Shown: positions 7,932 to 15,603, numbered from the stretch's first letter. The stretch is 34,972 nucleotides of DNA from Nonomuraea antri (GCF_013283785.1 NZ_JABCPZ010000103.1:1-34972); one strand, 5' to 3'. The notes: generated by a model from the sequence alone, not told the origin. Made by a program: numbers and translations.

Positions 7932-7976
7932 AACCAACGCCGTTGGTCAGTCTAGGGCAGATGCGTACCCAACAAC
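7932..7976 (-). promoter_or_regulatory. candidate tig promoter overlapping a perfect dyad
   Basis: On the minus strand TAGACT (7948-7953) could be the -10 box, with a weak CGTTGT -35 box (7971-7976) at 17 nt. Immediately downstream lies a perfect dyad ACCAACG-C-CGTTGGT (7932-7946), covering the expected start point. This gives a leader of about 115 nt. The dyad could be an operator or a 5'-end hairpin. No cognate regulator is identified. Confidence 0.4.
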
Positions 7977-7988
7977 GACGCGCGACGG

Positions 7989-8855
7989 TCAGAACTCGTC
8001 AGCGATCTCCCGCAGGAGCGAGACGGTCTCGTCCGGTGTGGTGCTCACGGCGCACAGCCGCTCCATCACCGTTGTGTAACGGTCCACATCTTCCCGTTTG
8101 TCCAGATACAGCGCGCTCGCCAGCTGCTCGACGTAGACGACGTCCGGCAGGTCGCGGTCGGGGAAGCGCAGGACGCTGAAGGCGCCTCCCTCGGCGCTGT
8201 GCCCGCCGAAGCTGAACGGCATGATCTGGATTGTGATGTTCGGCTGCCTCATCAGGTCGATGAGGTGCTCGATCTGGGCCCGCATCACCTCGGCGCCGCC
8301 GATCGGGCGGCGCAGCGCGGCCTCGTCGATGACCGCCCAGAAGATCGGCCCGTCGGGCCGGTCGAGCATCCGCTGGCGCTCCAGCCGGAGGTCCACCCTC
8401 CTGGCGATCTCCTCCACCGCGATGCCCGCCGAGCCCGCGGTGACGACCGCCCTTGCGTACTCCTTGGTCTGCAGCAGTCCCGGCACGAACTGGACCTCGT
8501 AGGTCCTGATCCTGGCGGCGGCCTCTTCAAGGCCGACGTACGCCTGGAACCACGTGGGCAGGACGTCGTTGAACCTGTGCCACCAACCCGGCTCGTTAGC
8601 CGTGGCGACCAGATCGAGCACGGCGGAGCGGGCCTGGTCGTCGACGACTCCGTAGAGCGTCAGCAGGTCCGCCACGTCTCGTGCCTTGAACCCCACTCGG
8701 CCGAGTTCCATCCGGCTGATCTTGGATTCCGACCCCCGGATGAGGTGGCCGGCCTCCTCACGAGTGACGTTGTTCGCTTCCCTGAGCTTGCGCAGCTGGG
8801 AGCCCAGGAGGATGCGCAGCGCCGTCGGTCCGGAACCCGGCTGGTTCTGCGTCAC
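7989..8855 (-). CDS. XRE-family helix-turn-helix regulator with DUF5753 domain
   Basis: Probable DNA-binding repressor or activator of the large actinomycete WhiJ-like family. 288 aa. Residues about 17-72 are an XRE-type helix-turn-helix (LRKLREANNVTREEAGHLIRG...SKISRMELGR). Residues about 95-285 match the DUF5753 ligand/partner-sensing domain, with its hallmark FVPGLLQTKEYARAV and ...VDLRLERQRML stretches. I chose GTG 8853-8855, which has AGGAGG 4 nt upstream; the longer reading to 8891 has no such site. Family members are usually linked to an RsbW-like ATPase and often to a small DUF397 protein. The ATPase is divergently encoded next door; I found no DUF397 gene. The shared dyad-rich intergenic region suggests it controls both genes. 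Confidence 0.9.
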   Translation of the reverse strand: MTQNQPGSGPTALRILLGSQLRKLREANNVTREEAGHLIRGSESKISRMELGRVGFKARDVADLLTLYGVVDDQARSAVLDLVATANEPGWWHRFNDVLPTWFQAYVGLEEAAARIRTYEVQFVPGLLQTKEYARAVVTAGSAGIAVEEIARRVDLRLERQRMLDRPDGPIFWAVIDEAALRRPIGGAEVMRAQIEHLIDLMRQPNITIQIMPFSFGGHSAEGGAFSVLRFPDRDLPDVVYVEQLASALYLDKREDVDRYTTVMERLCAVSTTPDETVSLLREIADEF

Positions 8856-8948
8856 TTTGCCTCCTATCAAGGTCCGCACACACAGTGACACCAGATCGCC
8901 GGGTATGACAAGGTCTCAACCTCGTGTCCGGTTCGGCAAGCTTTACGG

Positions 8949-8976
8949 GCAAACGGCGGGTGCCGTTGCCGTTTGC
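8949..8976. promoter_or_regulatory. inverted repeat in divergent intergenic region (dyad A)
   Basis: Perfect 9-bp arms GCAAACGGC and GCCGTTTGC are separated by 10 bp, a 28-bp element. It lies between the divergent XRE/DUF5753 and RsbW-like genes, about 95 bp from the XRE start. The right arm runs into a 10-bp palindrome TGCAGCTGCA (8974-8983). It is a plausible operator for the regulator; which protein binds is inference. Confidence 0.5.
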
Positions 8977-9031
8977 AGCTGCACGTGCATTTGGGTCTTG
9001 CAGCGGCGGCGAGTCGTGACCCATGATGGCC

Positions 9032-9059
9032 TAGTGCATATTGGGCCAAACATGCACTA
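9032..9059. promoter_or_regulatory. near-palindromic 28-bp operator-like element (dyad B)
   Basis: Outer arms TAGTGCAT and ATGCACTA are perfect, and the centre contains a second palindrome TTGGGCCAA, so almost the whole 28 bp is two-fold symmetric. It lies 30 bp before the start of the RsbW-like gene. It is just downstream of a possible promoter (TTGCAG 8998-9003, 18 nt, CATGAT 9022-9027), the usual place for a repressor site. A half-site copy GTGCATTTGGG occurs at 8985-8995. Confidence 0.6.
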
Positions 9060-9089
9060 AACCAGAGGCAACGGGGAGGTATCGGCGAG

Positions 9090-9566
9090 ATGGTGGAGGA
9101 TCATCTGGCCACTGCCGATTGCCTGCAGATCACCCGCGAGGTCGGCTTCGACACCCTCCTCACCGACGGGAAACCGTACGCCACCTCGTGCCCGCTGCCC
9201 TTTCAAGCCGACTCGGTGAAGACCGCGCGCGACGTGACCCGGTCCACCCTGCACGGCTGGGGACTCCACGAGCTGAGCGACGACGCCACCCTGGTGGTCT
9301 CCGAACTGGTCACGAACGCCGTCAGGTACGCCATGTACGCCGCCGGCCGCCGGGAGATCACGCTGCTGCTCATGCGCGTCGCCCCGCACGTGCTGCTGGC
9401 CGTGGCCGACCCGAGCGACGAGGTCCCCACGCCCAAGGAGCCCGACTTCATCTCCGAGAACGGGCGCGGGCTCTACATCGTCGAGACCTACAGCCAGTGC
9501 TGGGGCTGGGACCCGCTCGCCAAGGGCGGCAAGGCCGTGTGGGCGCTCTTCCACGCCGACTCCTGA
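9090..9566 (+). CDS. RsbW-like ATP-binding protein (HATPase_c_2; putative anti-sigma/serine kinase)
   Basis: 158 aa GHKL-fold protein of the single-domain anti-sigma-factor kinase type. The N-box is at E72-L-V-x-N76 (SELVTNAVRY), followed by an ADPSD motif at 106-110 and the glycine-rich lid NGRGLYIV at 124-131. There is no histidine phospho-acceptor domain, so it is not a sensor kinase. Such proteins are abundant in Streptomyces relatives; some regulate sigma factors, most have unknown partners. No sigma factor or STAS antagonist is encoded nearby. ATG 9090 follows GGGGAGG with a 10-nt gap. It is divergent from the XRE/DUF5753 regulator, with dyad B covering its promoter region, so it is likely under that regulator's control. 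Confidence 0.9.
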   Translation: MVEDHLATADCLQITREVGFDTLLTDGKPYATSCPLPFQADSVKTARDVTRSTLHGWGLHELSDDATLVVSELVTNAVRYAMYAAGRREITLLLMRVAPHVLLAVADPSDEVPTPKEPDFISENGRGLYIVETYSQCWGWDPLAKGGKAVWALFHADS

Positions 9567-9576
9567 ATCCTGGACC

Positions 9577-10398
9577 ATGCACGACCCCGTCGCCCGTGAC
9601 CCCGCGCCAGAGACGCGGCCACCTGCGGCCACGACGCCGATCCACCTGGACAGCCACGGCGAGACCCTGCTCGGCCTGCTGCACGTGCCAGCTGGACCGG
9701 GACCGCACCCGCTGATCGTGCTGCTGCACGGGTTCCCGGGCAACGAGCGCAACTTCGACCTGGCGCAGGCGCTGCGCAGAGCCGGATACGCGGCCCTGGT
9801 CTTCCACTACCGCGGCTCCTGGGGTTCGGGCGGTTCCTGGGCGTGGCGGCACGTGCTGGAGGACTCCGTTCACGCCGTGGCCGCGATGCGCGACTCGTCC
9901 GCCGGGCACGGGATCGATCCCGCCCGCGTCGGGCTGTTCGGCCACAGCATGGGCGGCTTCGCGGCGTTGATGACGGCCGCGGCCGATCCGTCGATCGGCG
10001 CGGTGGCGTCCACCTCGGGCTTCGACGTCGGCGCCGCCGCCGCGGCGTGCGCGGCCGACCCCGCCGCAAGAGCCGCCTACGTGCGCGCATTCCAGGACGA
10101 GCTGCGCCCGCTGCGCGGCACCAGCGGCGAGGCCCTGGTGTCCGAGCTGGAGTCGGCGGGTCAGGCGTGGAGCCTGCCCACGCTCGCGCCGCGCCTGACC
10201 GGCCGTCCCGTGCTGCTCATCGGCACCGCGCGGGACGAGGTGACCCCCGTGCCCGTGCACCACGACCCGCTGGTGCGGGCCTACCAGGGCCGCGCCGAGC
10301 TGGAACACCACGTCTTCGAGACCGACCACTCGCTGTCCGACCACCGCGTGACGCTGGCCAGGGTGGTGATCGACTTCTTTGACCGGCGTCTGACGTGA
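9577..10398 (+). CDS. alpha/beta hydrolase (serine hydrolase)
   Basis: 273 aa. It has the oxyanion-hole motif HGFPGNERNF at 51-60 and the nucleophile elbow GHSMGG with S124. D220 (TARDEVTP) and H251 (TDHSLSDHR) complete the likely triad. The size and the SWGSGGSWAW stretch before the elbow resemble DLH/esterase-like or dipeptidyl-peptidase-like hydrolases. The substrate is unknown. It starts 11 nt after the RsbW-like gene ends, on the same strand, and may be read from its transcript, though no clear ribosome-binding site precedes the ATG. The N-terminal 20 residues are Pro/Thr-rich and not signal-like, so it is probably cytoplasmic. Confidence 0.88.
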   Translation: MHDPVARDPAPETRPPAATTPIHLDSHGETLLGLLHVPAGPGPHPLIVLLHGFPGNERNFDLAQALRRAGYAALVFHYRGSWGSGGSWAWRHVLEDSVHAVAAMRDSSAGHGIDPARVGLFGHSMGGFAALMTAAADPSIGAVASTSGFDVGAAAAACAADPAARAAYVRAFQDELRPLRGTSGEALVSELESAGQAWSLPTLAPRLTGRPVLLIGTARDEVTPVPVHHDPLVRAYQGRAELEHHVFETDHSLSDHRVTLARVVIDFFDRRLT

Positions 10399-10443
10399 CC
10401 GTGCGCGCGGAACGGTCAGTGCGGAGCCGGCGGAAGGAACGTC

Positions 10444-11319
10444 ATGGGTGACGACATCAACCGGCTGCACCACGTGGGCCACGTCGTGCGGGACATGGGA
10501 GCGGCGATCGGGCTGTATCGCCGGCTGGGGTTCAGCGTGCCTGAGTCGCTGCCCCTGAGCGTGCCTCGGCAGGCCGGGGCCCCGGGGGTGGATCCGTGGG
10601 CGGGCGCCGGGGTGGGCCCGGGGGTGGGTGCGGGGGACGCCCGCGTCAGCTTCGCCGAGGGGTTCGTCGAGCTCGTCAGCGCCAAGACGCCCGCCCCGCG
10701 CGCGGAGGTGCCGTGTGTTGAGGGGCCGCGTACGGAGGGGGTGCGTGCGCTGAGCGCCGGCTCGCCCGACATCCAGAGCGCGGCAGGACGGCTGGAGTCC
10801 GCGGGCGTCGACCACCACGGGGTGCGCGTCGTGCGCCGGCCCCTGGTCAACCCGGCGGGTCCGCGTCCGGAGCCGCTGCGCTACCTGGAGCTCGACGCTC
10901 CCGAAGGCCGGCTCGCCGTGGCCGACAACCCGGCGCTGCCCGCGCCCGCCGATCATCCGAACGGGGCGATCGACCTGGTGGAGTGCCTGTTGTGCGTGGC
11001 CGACGCCGACCTGCCCGCCGTATCACGCCGGTACGAGACCTATCTCGGGCATGCCGCCTCGGGCACCTCGTTCGAGCTCGGCGGTGGCCGGGTGACGCTG
11101 GTGCCGGCGTCCGGGCTGGGCGCGTTGCTGCCCGGTGAGCGGCCGCCGGCGCAGTTGCCGGGGTTCGCCGGTTACGTGGTGCTCGTGCGCGATCTGGAGG
11201 TGGCCGAGCGGTTCCTGCGGGCGCGCGGGGTGCCACTCACGCAGACGCCGTCTGGCGACCTGTTCGTGCCCGCGGCGGCCGCGCACGGCGTGGCGATCGC
11301 CTTCCGCCAGGCGGACTGA
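10444..11319 (+). CDS. VOC-family (glyoxalase-like) protein
   Basis: 291 aa with GGAAGGA 5 nt before the ATG. The N-terminus INRLHHVGHVVRDMGAAIGLYRRLGF is the standard start of a vicinal-oxygen-chelate module (metal-ligand His plus beta-alpha-beta), and a second module begins near residue 178 (AIDLVECLLCV). It resembles the glyoxalase-like domain group rather than true glyoxalase I. The reaction is unknown. Residues about 45-63 are a Gly/Pro/Val insert (VDPWAGAGVGPGVGAGD) that looks like a low-complexity expansion between strands. It is 45 bp downstream of the hydrolase on the same strand, possibly co-transcribed. Confidence 0.82.
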   Translation: MGDDINRLHHVGHVVRDMGAAIGLYRRLGFSVPESLPLSVPRQAGAPGVDPWAGAGVGPGVGAGDARVSFAEGFVELVSAKTPAPRAEVPCVEGPRTEGVRALSAGSPDIQSAAGRLESAGVDHHGVRVVRRPLVNPAGPRPEPLRYLELDAPEGRLAVADNPALPAPADHPNGAIDLVECLLCVADADLPAVSRRYETYLGHAASGTSFELGGGRVTLVPASGLGALLPGERPPAQLPGFAGYVVLVRDLEVAERFLRARGVPLTQTPSGDLFVPAAAAHGVAIAFRQAD

Positions 11320-11354
11320 CCCGCCCCCGGCACCGACCGGCCCAACCGGCCCGA

Positions 11355-11413
11355 ACGTCGGCCAGGCCCCGACACCGACCCCCGCCAGGCCTCGACGTCG
11401 GCCTGGCCCCGAC
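11355..11413. repeat. direct and inverted repeat in convergent intergenic region
   Basis: ACGTCGGCCAGGCCCCGAC (11355-11373) recurs as ACGTCGGCCTGGCCCCGAC (11395-11413), one mismatch in 19. The changed base makes GGCCAGGC and GCCTGGCC complementary, so the pair can also fold into a hairpin. It lies between the converging VOC and DinB genes and probably acts as a bidirectional terminator. The rest of 11320-11459 is a Pro-codon-like GC run with no gene. Confidence 0.5.
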
Positions 11414-11459
11414 GCCCGCCGGGCCCTACAGCGGCCAGGTGCAGGCACGCCCGTTCGGG

Positions 11460-11966
11460 TCAGTCGCCCACCGCGCCGTCGATGCGCTCGCGCAGCAGGT
11501 CCGCGTGGCCGTTGTGCCGGGCGTACTCCTCGATCATGTGGACCAGCACCCAGCGGTGCGAGCAGTCCTGGCCGTGGCGCTGCTGCTTGCCGATGGCCTC
11601 GATCGGCAGCGCGGCCGAGATTTTCCTGGCCAGCTCGACCTCCTGACGCCAGGTGGCGAACGCCTCGTCGGCCGAGGCCGTGTCGACGTCGTCGAAGTCG
11701 GCGTCCCGGTGCGCCTGCTTGCCCCACAGCAGCGGGACGTCCTCGCCGTCGAGCACCCGGCGGAACCACACCCGCTCCACGTGCGCCATGTGCCGCACCA
11801 TGCCGAGCAGCGACATCGAGGACGGCGACGCCGACCGCAGCCGCAGCTGCTCCTCGGACAACCCGGCGCACTTCATCATGAGCGTCTCACGATGGAAGTC
11901 GAGCCAGCTGGTCAACATGTCACGCTCACTGGCGACAAAAGGGGGATTCACCCGGTTATCCGTCAT
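11460..11966 (-). CDS. DinB-family protein (DUF664-type, likely mycothiol-dependent)
   Basis: 168 aa four-helix-bundle metalloprotein. Metal-ligand histidines are visible at H59 (VRHMAHVERVWF) and H151/H154 (YARHNGHADLLRE). The family includes mycothiol- and bacillithiol-dependent S-transferases and the maleylpyruvate isomerase fold. In a mycothiol-producing actinomycete a thiol-transferase role in detoxification is likely, but the substrate is unknown. The ATG has no Shine-Dalgarno; TAGGGT ends 7 nt upstream on the coding strand, which suggests a leaderless mRNA. It converges on the VOC gene and is followed (upstream on the strand) by the DUF6461 gene. Confidence 0.88.
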   Translation of the reverse strand: MTDNRVNPPFVASERDMLTSWLDFHRETLMMKCAGLSEEQLRLRSASPSSMSLLGMVRHMAHVERVWFRRVLDGEDVPLLWGKQAHRDADFDDVDTASADEAFATWRQEVELARKISAALPIEAIGKQQRHGQDCSHRWVLVHMIEEYARHNGHADLLRERIDGAVGD

Positions 11967-11982
11967 GCGGGCGACCCTACCG

Positions 11983-12663
11983 TCACCCGTCCGCGCCCGA
12001 TAACGGCCGCACGAACGGCGCCACCAGCATCGGACGGTCGAGCAGATCCTCCGTGAAAGGCACCCCGGTGACCTTGGCCGCCAGCGCGAAGGCCCGGGCC
12101 ACGGCGGTGTCGTAGCCGGCCTCCCAGTCCGCGTCCCACGCGGCCTTGGCGGCCGCCGGGGTCTCCAGGCCCAGGTCCAGCTCCCGCATGAACCCGTCGA
12201 GCCGGTCGGGCTCGCTGCCGTGACGCTCGTACGGCTGCCAGGGCGGGTAGCCCGTGACGATCGTGCCGTCGATCGCGTACTCGAAGCCGTGCTCGGCGTA
12301 GTCGTGGCGGGTGATCGCGAGCACCTCGCAGCCCGCCGACAGCCTGGGCAGCACCTGATGCAGCGTCACCATCCAGCCCGCAGGCTCGATGACCACGCAC
12401 CACTCCCCCACCGGCAGGACGCCCACGTGGCCGCCGCCGTCACCGCCGCCGGAACCGGAGGCGAACGCGCAGGCCTTCGCGAGCAGTTCCGCGAAGTCCG
12501 ACTCGCGCCCGGCGTCCTCGTCACGGCTGAACCTGCGCACGACGCCCGCCGGGTCGAGCCCGCGGAAGAACGCCACGCTGAAGATCACGTCGAGCCGGCC
12601 GCCGCCCTCGCTCTCCGGCACGTTGAGCCACCGGAACGGCGCCAGGGGATCGTTCGTCGTCAT
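11983..12663 (-). CDS. DUF6461-like protein of unknown function
   Basis: About 226 aa from ATG 12661-12663 (MTTNDPLAPFRWLNV). A slightly longer start (ATG 12672) is equally possible; neither has a ribosome-binding site. Features typical of the DUF6461 group are visible: an early FRGLDPAGVVRRF segment, a central GEWCVVIEPAGW segment, and FEYAIDGTIVTGYPPWQP...GSEPDRL near residue 150. A Gly/Ser/Asp linker (SGSGGGDGGG) interrupts the middle. No catalytic motif, signal peptide or membrane segment is seen. Such proteins occur in many copies in Streptosporangiaceae. A related protein may be encoded at 19783-20484. Confidence 0.7.
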   Translation of the reverse strand: MTTNDPLAPFRWLNVPESEGGGRLDVIFSVAFFRGLDPAGVVRRFSRDEDAGRESDFAELLAKACAFASGSGGGDGGGHVGVLPVGEWCVVIEPAGWMVTLHQVLPRLSAGCEVLAITRHDYAEHGFEYAIDGTIVTGYPPWQPYERHGSEPDRLDGFMRELDLGLETPAAAKAAWDADWEAGYDTAVARAFALAAKVTGVPFTEDLLDRPMLVAPFVRPLSGADG

Positions 12664-12698
12664 GGCGGCCATGGTGGCAGGCGGCACCGACACTTCAC

Positions 12699-13295
12699 TC
12701 AGCCGCGGATCGGATGGGCGGACTGGAAGGCCAGCCGCTCGTCCGCGCCGTCGCCGAGCCGGGTGAGGAACTCGTCGAGCGCGGCGAACTCCTCCCACGG
12801 CGGCCGGCCGGTCGCCGTGGCCAGGTGGTTCACGACGAGGTCTTCGAGTTCCGGCACGCGCTTGTTCTTCCACACCTTGTCGGCCAGGCTCACCAGCAGG
12901 TCTTCGAGGGTGGTGCCGGGGTCCGTCCAGGACGCGTGGGTGGCCGCGAAGCGGGCGAGCCCGGCGTCGACCCCGTGCCGGAGCAGCAGGTCCCGGCCGG
13001 CCGTTTCGTGGGCCGAGCCGGGGCCGGACAGTTCGGCCACGTGCAGGACCTTGCCGATGTCGTGGGTCGCGGCGCCGAAGAGCACGGCGGGCACGTCGAG
13101 GTCCAGGTCGGGGTGCCGCCGTCCGGCCCAGTCGGTGATCCGCCAGGCGACGTCGTGGACGAGCCGCAGGTGGGCCGCCAGCCTGGGCGGGCAGTTCAGC
13201 GACGTCAGCAGCTCGGCGACCCGGGCGGGCAGCGGGCGCACCGGTGGCTCGCCCGGGTCGTTCAGCGCCCGAGCCAGTGCGGTGGAGTTCGCCAC
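12699..13295 (-). CDS. HD-domain protein (putative metal-dependent phosphohydrolase)
   Basis: 198 aa from GTG 13293-13295. The HD signature is H47 (LRLVHDVAW), H78-D79 (THDIGK) and D139 (SLADKVWKNKR), which would bind the metal pair. These proteins hydrolyse phosphate esters of nucleotides or signalling molecules; the substrate cannot be read from sequence. Longer in-frame readings to 13505 run into the opposite end of the neighbouring gene and are not protein-like. There is no strong ribosome-binding site. It lies 62 bp downstream of the M15-like gene on the same strand. Confidence 0.82.
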   Translation of the reverse strand: MANSTALARALNDPGEPPVRPLPARVAELLTSLNCPPRLAAHLRLVHDVAWRITDWAGRRHPDLDLDVPAVLFGAATHDIGKVLHVAELSGPGSAHETAGRDLLLRHGVDAGLARFAATHASWTDPGTTLEDLLVSLADKVWKNKRVPELEDLVVNHLATATGRPPWEEFAALDEFLTRLGDGADERLAFQSAHPIRG

Positions 13296-13357
13296 GAGAT
13301 CGCCGGTCCCAGTGCGTCGAGTGTCGGTGCGTGCGTCGCGTCCCGGTGCGCCCGGTG

Positions 13358-14311
13358 TCAGTGCATCGAGATGTGCACGTGGTCGTAGTGGTTCTCGGTG
13401 ATACTGCCGCGATCGGACATTCCGCGCCACCCCGAGCCCATGTTGATCTTCTGTTCCCAGATCACGTACTTGATGCCGAGCTTGGCCCGGTTCTTGACGG
13501 CCCACTCGGCGATCTTGTCGCCGAGCGCGTTGTTGACCGCGGTGGGCATGGAGCCGCCGCTGCTCATCATGAAGTCGCAGGCCCGTCCGAGCGGGTGCTC
13601 GCCGCTCGATCCCGAGCGGAAGCAGCCGACCGCGTACGGCAGGGTGAAGTTCTTCTCGATCACCTGGCGCATCATGCGGGTGCGGCCGGTGATGTTGTCC
13701 GAGCCGCTCGGCAGCTGGGGCGCCCAGCTGCCGTCGGAGTTGCGGCCGGGGCCGTACGGCACGAGGTCTTCGAGCTTCTTGCGGATGTCGGCGATGACGT
13801 CCTCGGCCTCGTCGCGCTGACCGGCGACCTCGGCGGCGTCGTCGCGGATCTGGCCGGCCAGCGCGGCGGCCTCGTCGGCGGCGCGCTTCTTGGCGTCGCG
13901 GGCCTTGGCCACGCTGTCGACCACGGCCTGCTGCTGCGAGCTGAGCTGCTCCAGCAGGGCGGCGCTGTTGCCGTCACCGGGGATGAGCATGCCCATGACC
14001 ATGGGGCCGCCGTTGCGGTAGCGCAGGCTGACGATCTCGGCGACGCGCTGCTCGGCGGTCTTGAGCGTCTGGTCCGCGGCCGCCAGCCGCTCCTTGGCCG
14101 CCTTGGCGGCCTGCTGGGCCTTGGCCAGCTCGACGCGCTTGAGGTTGTAGGCCTCGATGAGCTTGTCGACCTTGCTGTTGAGCTTCTTCAGCTCGGCTCT
14201 CAGCTCGGCTTCCGTGGGTTTGGGCGCCGCCGACGCCGTCGCCGGATAGAAGGCGACCGCCGCGGCGGTGATGAAACCGATGGCAAGACCCGCGGGGGAC
14301 GAAGCCGCCAC
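13358..14311 (-). CDS. secreted coiled-coil protein with M15-like (ARB_07466-type) C-terminal domain
   Basis: 317 aa. Residues 1-29 are a signal peptide (hydrophobic core GLAIGFITAAAVAFY, cleavage after ATASA). Residues 35-185 form a long coiled coil rich in Ala/Lys/Glu (KLNSKVDKLIEAY...). Residues 210-317 resemble an M15/VanY-like metallopeptidase: SGEHPLGRACDF gives H239 and D246, and NHYDHVHIS supplies H311/H313. The layout resembles secreted peptidoglycan hydrolases whose coiled coil controls activity. Peptidase activity itself is an inference. The GTG start has an AGAGG-like site 8 nt upstream. A c-di-AMP riboswitch precedes it, the usual regulation for actinobacterial cell-wall remodelling enzymes. 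Confidence 0.85.
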   Translation of the reverse strand: MAASSPAGLAIGFITAAAVAFYPATASAAPKPTEAELRAELKKLNSKVDKLIEAYNLKRVELAKAQQAAKAAKERLAAADQTLKTAEQRVAEIVSLRYRNGGPMVMGMLIPGDGNSAALLEQLSSQQQAVVDSVAKARDAKKRAADEAAALAGQIRDDAAEVAGQRDEAEDVIADIRKKLEDLVPYGPGRNSDGSWAPQLPSGSDNITGRTRMMRQVIEKNFTLPYAVGCFRSGSSGEHPLGRACDFMMSSGGSMPTAVNNALGDKIAEWAVKNRAKLGIKYVIWEQKINMGSGWRGMSDRGSITENHYDHVHISMH

Positions 14312-14324
14312 GTAGGTGTTCCTC

Positions 14325-14465
14325 TCCCTCTGCCGGCCGGGTTAGCTGACGGGTTCGGGCATGGGAGTGACGCCCTACCACGGAAGTGGATTCACCCCAG
14401 GTGCGGTGGGTCCCCGGCTCCCGGGCGACGCGCCCGGGATTAGGCGTGCTACGGCAGTTACGGCC
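14325..14465 (-). ncRNA. ydaO/yuaA-type cyclic di-AMP riboswitch
   Basis: On the minus strand the leader carries the conserved landmarks of this class in order: GCCTAATCCCGG, CGGGAGCCGGGGACCCACC, GGGGTGAATCC, GGTAGGGCGTCACTCCCATG, then GCCCGAACCCGTCAGCTAAC. It ends about 15-30 nt before the GTG of the secreted M15-like gene. Binding of c-di-AMP usually turns expression off, so the second messenger would restrain this wall enzyme (family knowledge). The boundaries are approximate. Confidence 0.93.
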
Positions 14466-14477
14466 GCGCATGAAGGG

Positions 14478-14506
14478 ATATTAGTGGTAGATCACGAGTA
14501 ATGCGA
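14478..14506 (-). promoter_or_regulatory. candidate promoter of the riboswitch transcript
   Basis: TAATAT (14478-14483) on the minus strand is a good -10 box placed just ahead of the riboswitch 5' end. The -35 region at 17 nt (TCGCAT, 14501-14506) is weak. The start would be near 14470. Confidence 0.45.
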
Positions 14507-14523
14507 CATTAATCAGAAATCCA

Positions 14524-15603
14524 TTAGTGATCTATCTGTGATCGTAGCAGCCGGGCGGCCTCTTCCGGGAGCACGTCGTTCACGAAGGCGCCCATCGCGG
14601 ACTCCGAGCCCGCCAGGTACTTCAGCTTCCCGGGCGCGCGCCTGATGCTGAACAGCTCCAGGTGCAGGTACGCTAGCTCGCGCCCCGCACGCACCGGCGC
14701 CTGGTGCCAGGCCGAGATGTACGGCATGGTCACTCCGAAGACGCCGTCCAGCGCGCGCAGCACCGAGGTGTAGAGCGGCGCGAAGGCCGAACGCTCGGCG
14801 TCCGACAGCGCGGCCAGGTCGGGCACCTGGCGGTGCGGGTAGAGATGCACCTCGAACGGCCAGCGCGCGGCGGCGGGCACGAACGCGGTCCACGACTCGT
14901 TCGAGGCCACCACGCGCACCTCGGCGGCCCGCTCGGCGGCCAGCACGTCGGCGGACAGGTTGCCGCCCTTGTCCCGCGCGTGCCTGGCCGCGGCGCCGAG
15001 CTGGAGCCTGGTGCGCGGCGTCACGTACGGGTAGGCGTAGATCTGCCCGTGCGGGTGCGACAGCGTGATGCCGATCTCGTCGCCCCGGTTCTCGAAGCAG
15101 AACACCTGCTCCACGCCCTCGATCGCGGACAGCTCGGCGGTGCGGTCCGCCCACGCCTCCATGACCAGCTCGACCTGCTCGTCGGACAGCCTGGAGAACG
15201 ACGAGGAGTGCTCGGAGGTGAAGCACACCACCTCACACCGTCCCGCTCCCGGGCGCACCTCACTCAACCCGCCCGGGTCCTGATAAGTCCCAAAATTTCC
15301 GGAAAAAGAGGGGAAGCGGTTCTCGAACACCACCACGTCGTAGTCGTACGCCGGAATCTCCGACGACCGCGTCTCCGACGACGGGCACAGCGGGCACTCG
15401 TCGGCCGGCGGCAGGAACGTCCGCGTCTGCCGGTGCCCGGCCATCGCGATCCACTCCTCCGTCAGCGGGTCGTAACGCAGCTCCGAGGCCACCGGCCGGG
15501 GATCGAGCGGCCGGCGGTCGATCGCGCTCCTGTCGGCGTCGTCACGCCGGTCGAAGTAGATCAGCTCCCGGCCGTCGGCGAGCCTGGTGATGGTGCGCTT
15601 CAC
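14524..15603 (-). CDS. galT: galactose-1-phosphate uridylyltransferase
   Basis: Leloir-pathway enzyme: exchanges UMP between UDP-glucose and galactose-1-phosphate. 359 aa. The active-site HPH triplet is at 183-185 (LSHPHGQIYAYP), with H185 the uridylylated nucleophile. The zinc-site CPLC is at 70-73. C-terminal HQAPVRAGRELAYLHLELFSIRR is typical of the family. The GTG start at 15601-15603 overlaps the TGA of the DeoR gene (GTGA), so translation is probably coupled. galE and galK are not adjacent, unlike the usual actinomycete gal operon. The regulator upstream could respond to a galactose-related sugar phosphate. Confidence 0.95.
   Translation of the reverse strand: MKRTITRLADGRELIYFDRRDDADRSAIDRRPLDPRPVASELRYDPLTEEWIAMAGHRQTRTFLPPADECPLCPSSETRSSEIPAYDYDVVVFENRFPSFSGNFGTYQDPGGLSEVRPGAGRCEVVCFTSEHSSSFSRLSDEQVELVMEAWADRTAELSAIEGVEQVFCFENRGDEIGITLSHPHGQIYAYPYVTPRTRLQLGAAARHARDKGGNLSADVLAAERAAEVRVVASNESWTAFVPAAARWPFEVHLYPHRQVPDLAALSDAERSAFAPLYTSVLRALDGVFGVTMPYISAWHQAPVRAGRELAYLHLELFSIRRAPGKLKYLAGSESAMGAFVNDVLPEEAARLLRSQIDH

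Noticed and set aside
8856..9089. A DUF397 gene expected next to the XRE/DUF5753 and RsbW-like genes
   Set aside because: No frame in the intergenic region or at the flanks shows the short WxxSSYS...CVEVA-type sequence of DUF397; I found none.
11320..11459. Repeats between the VOC and DinB genes as a CRISPR-like array
   Set aside because: There are only two imperfect 19-bp copies 40 bp apart, capable of pairing with each other, and no cas genes. They are better read as a terminator.
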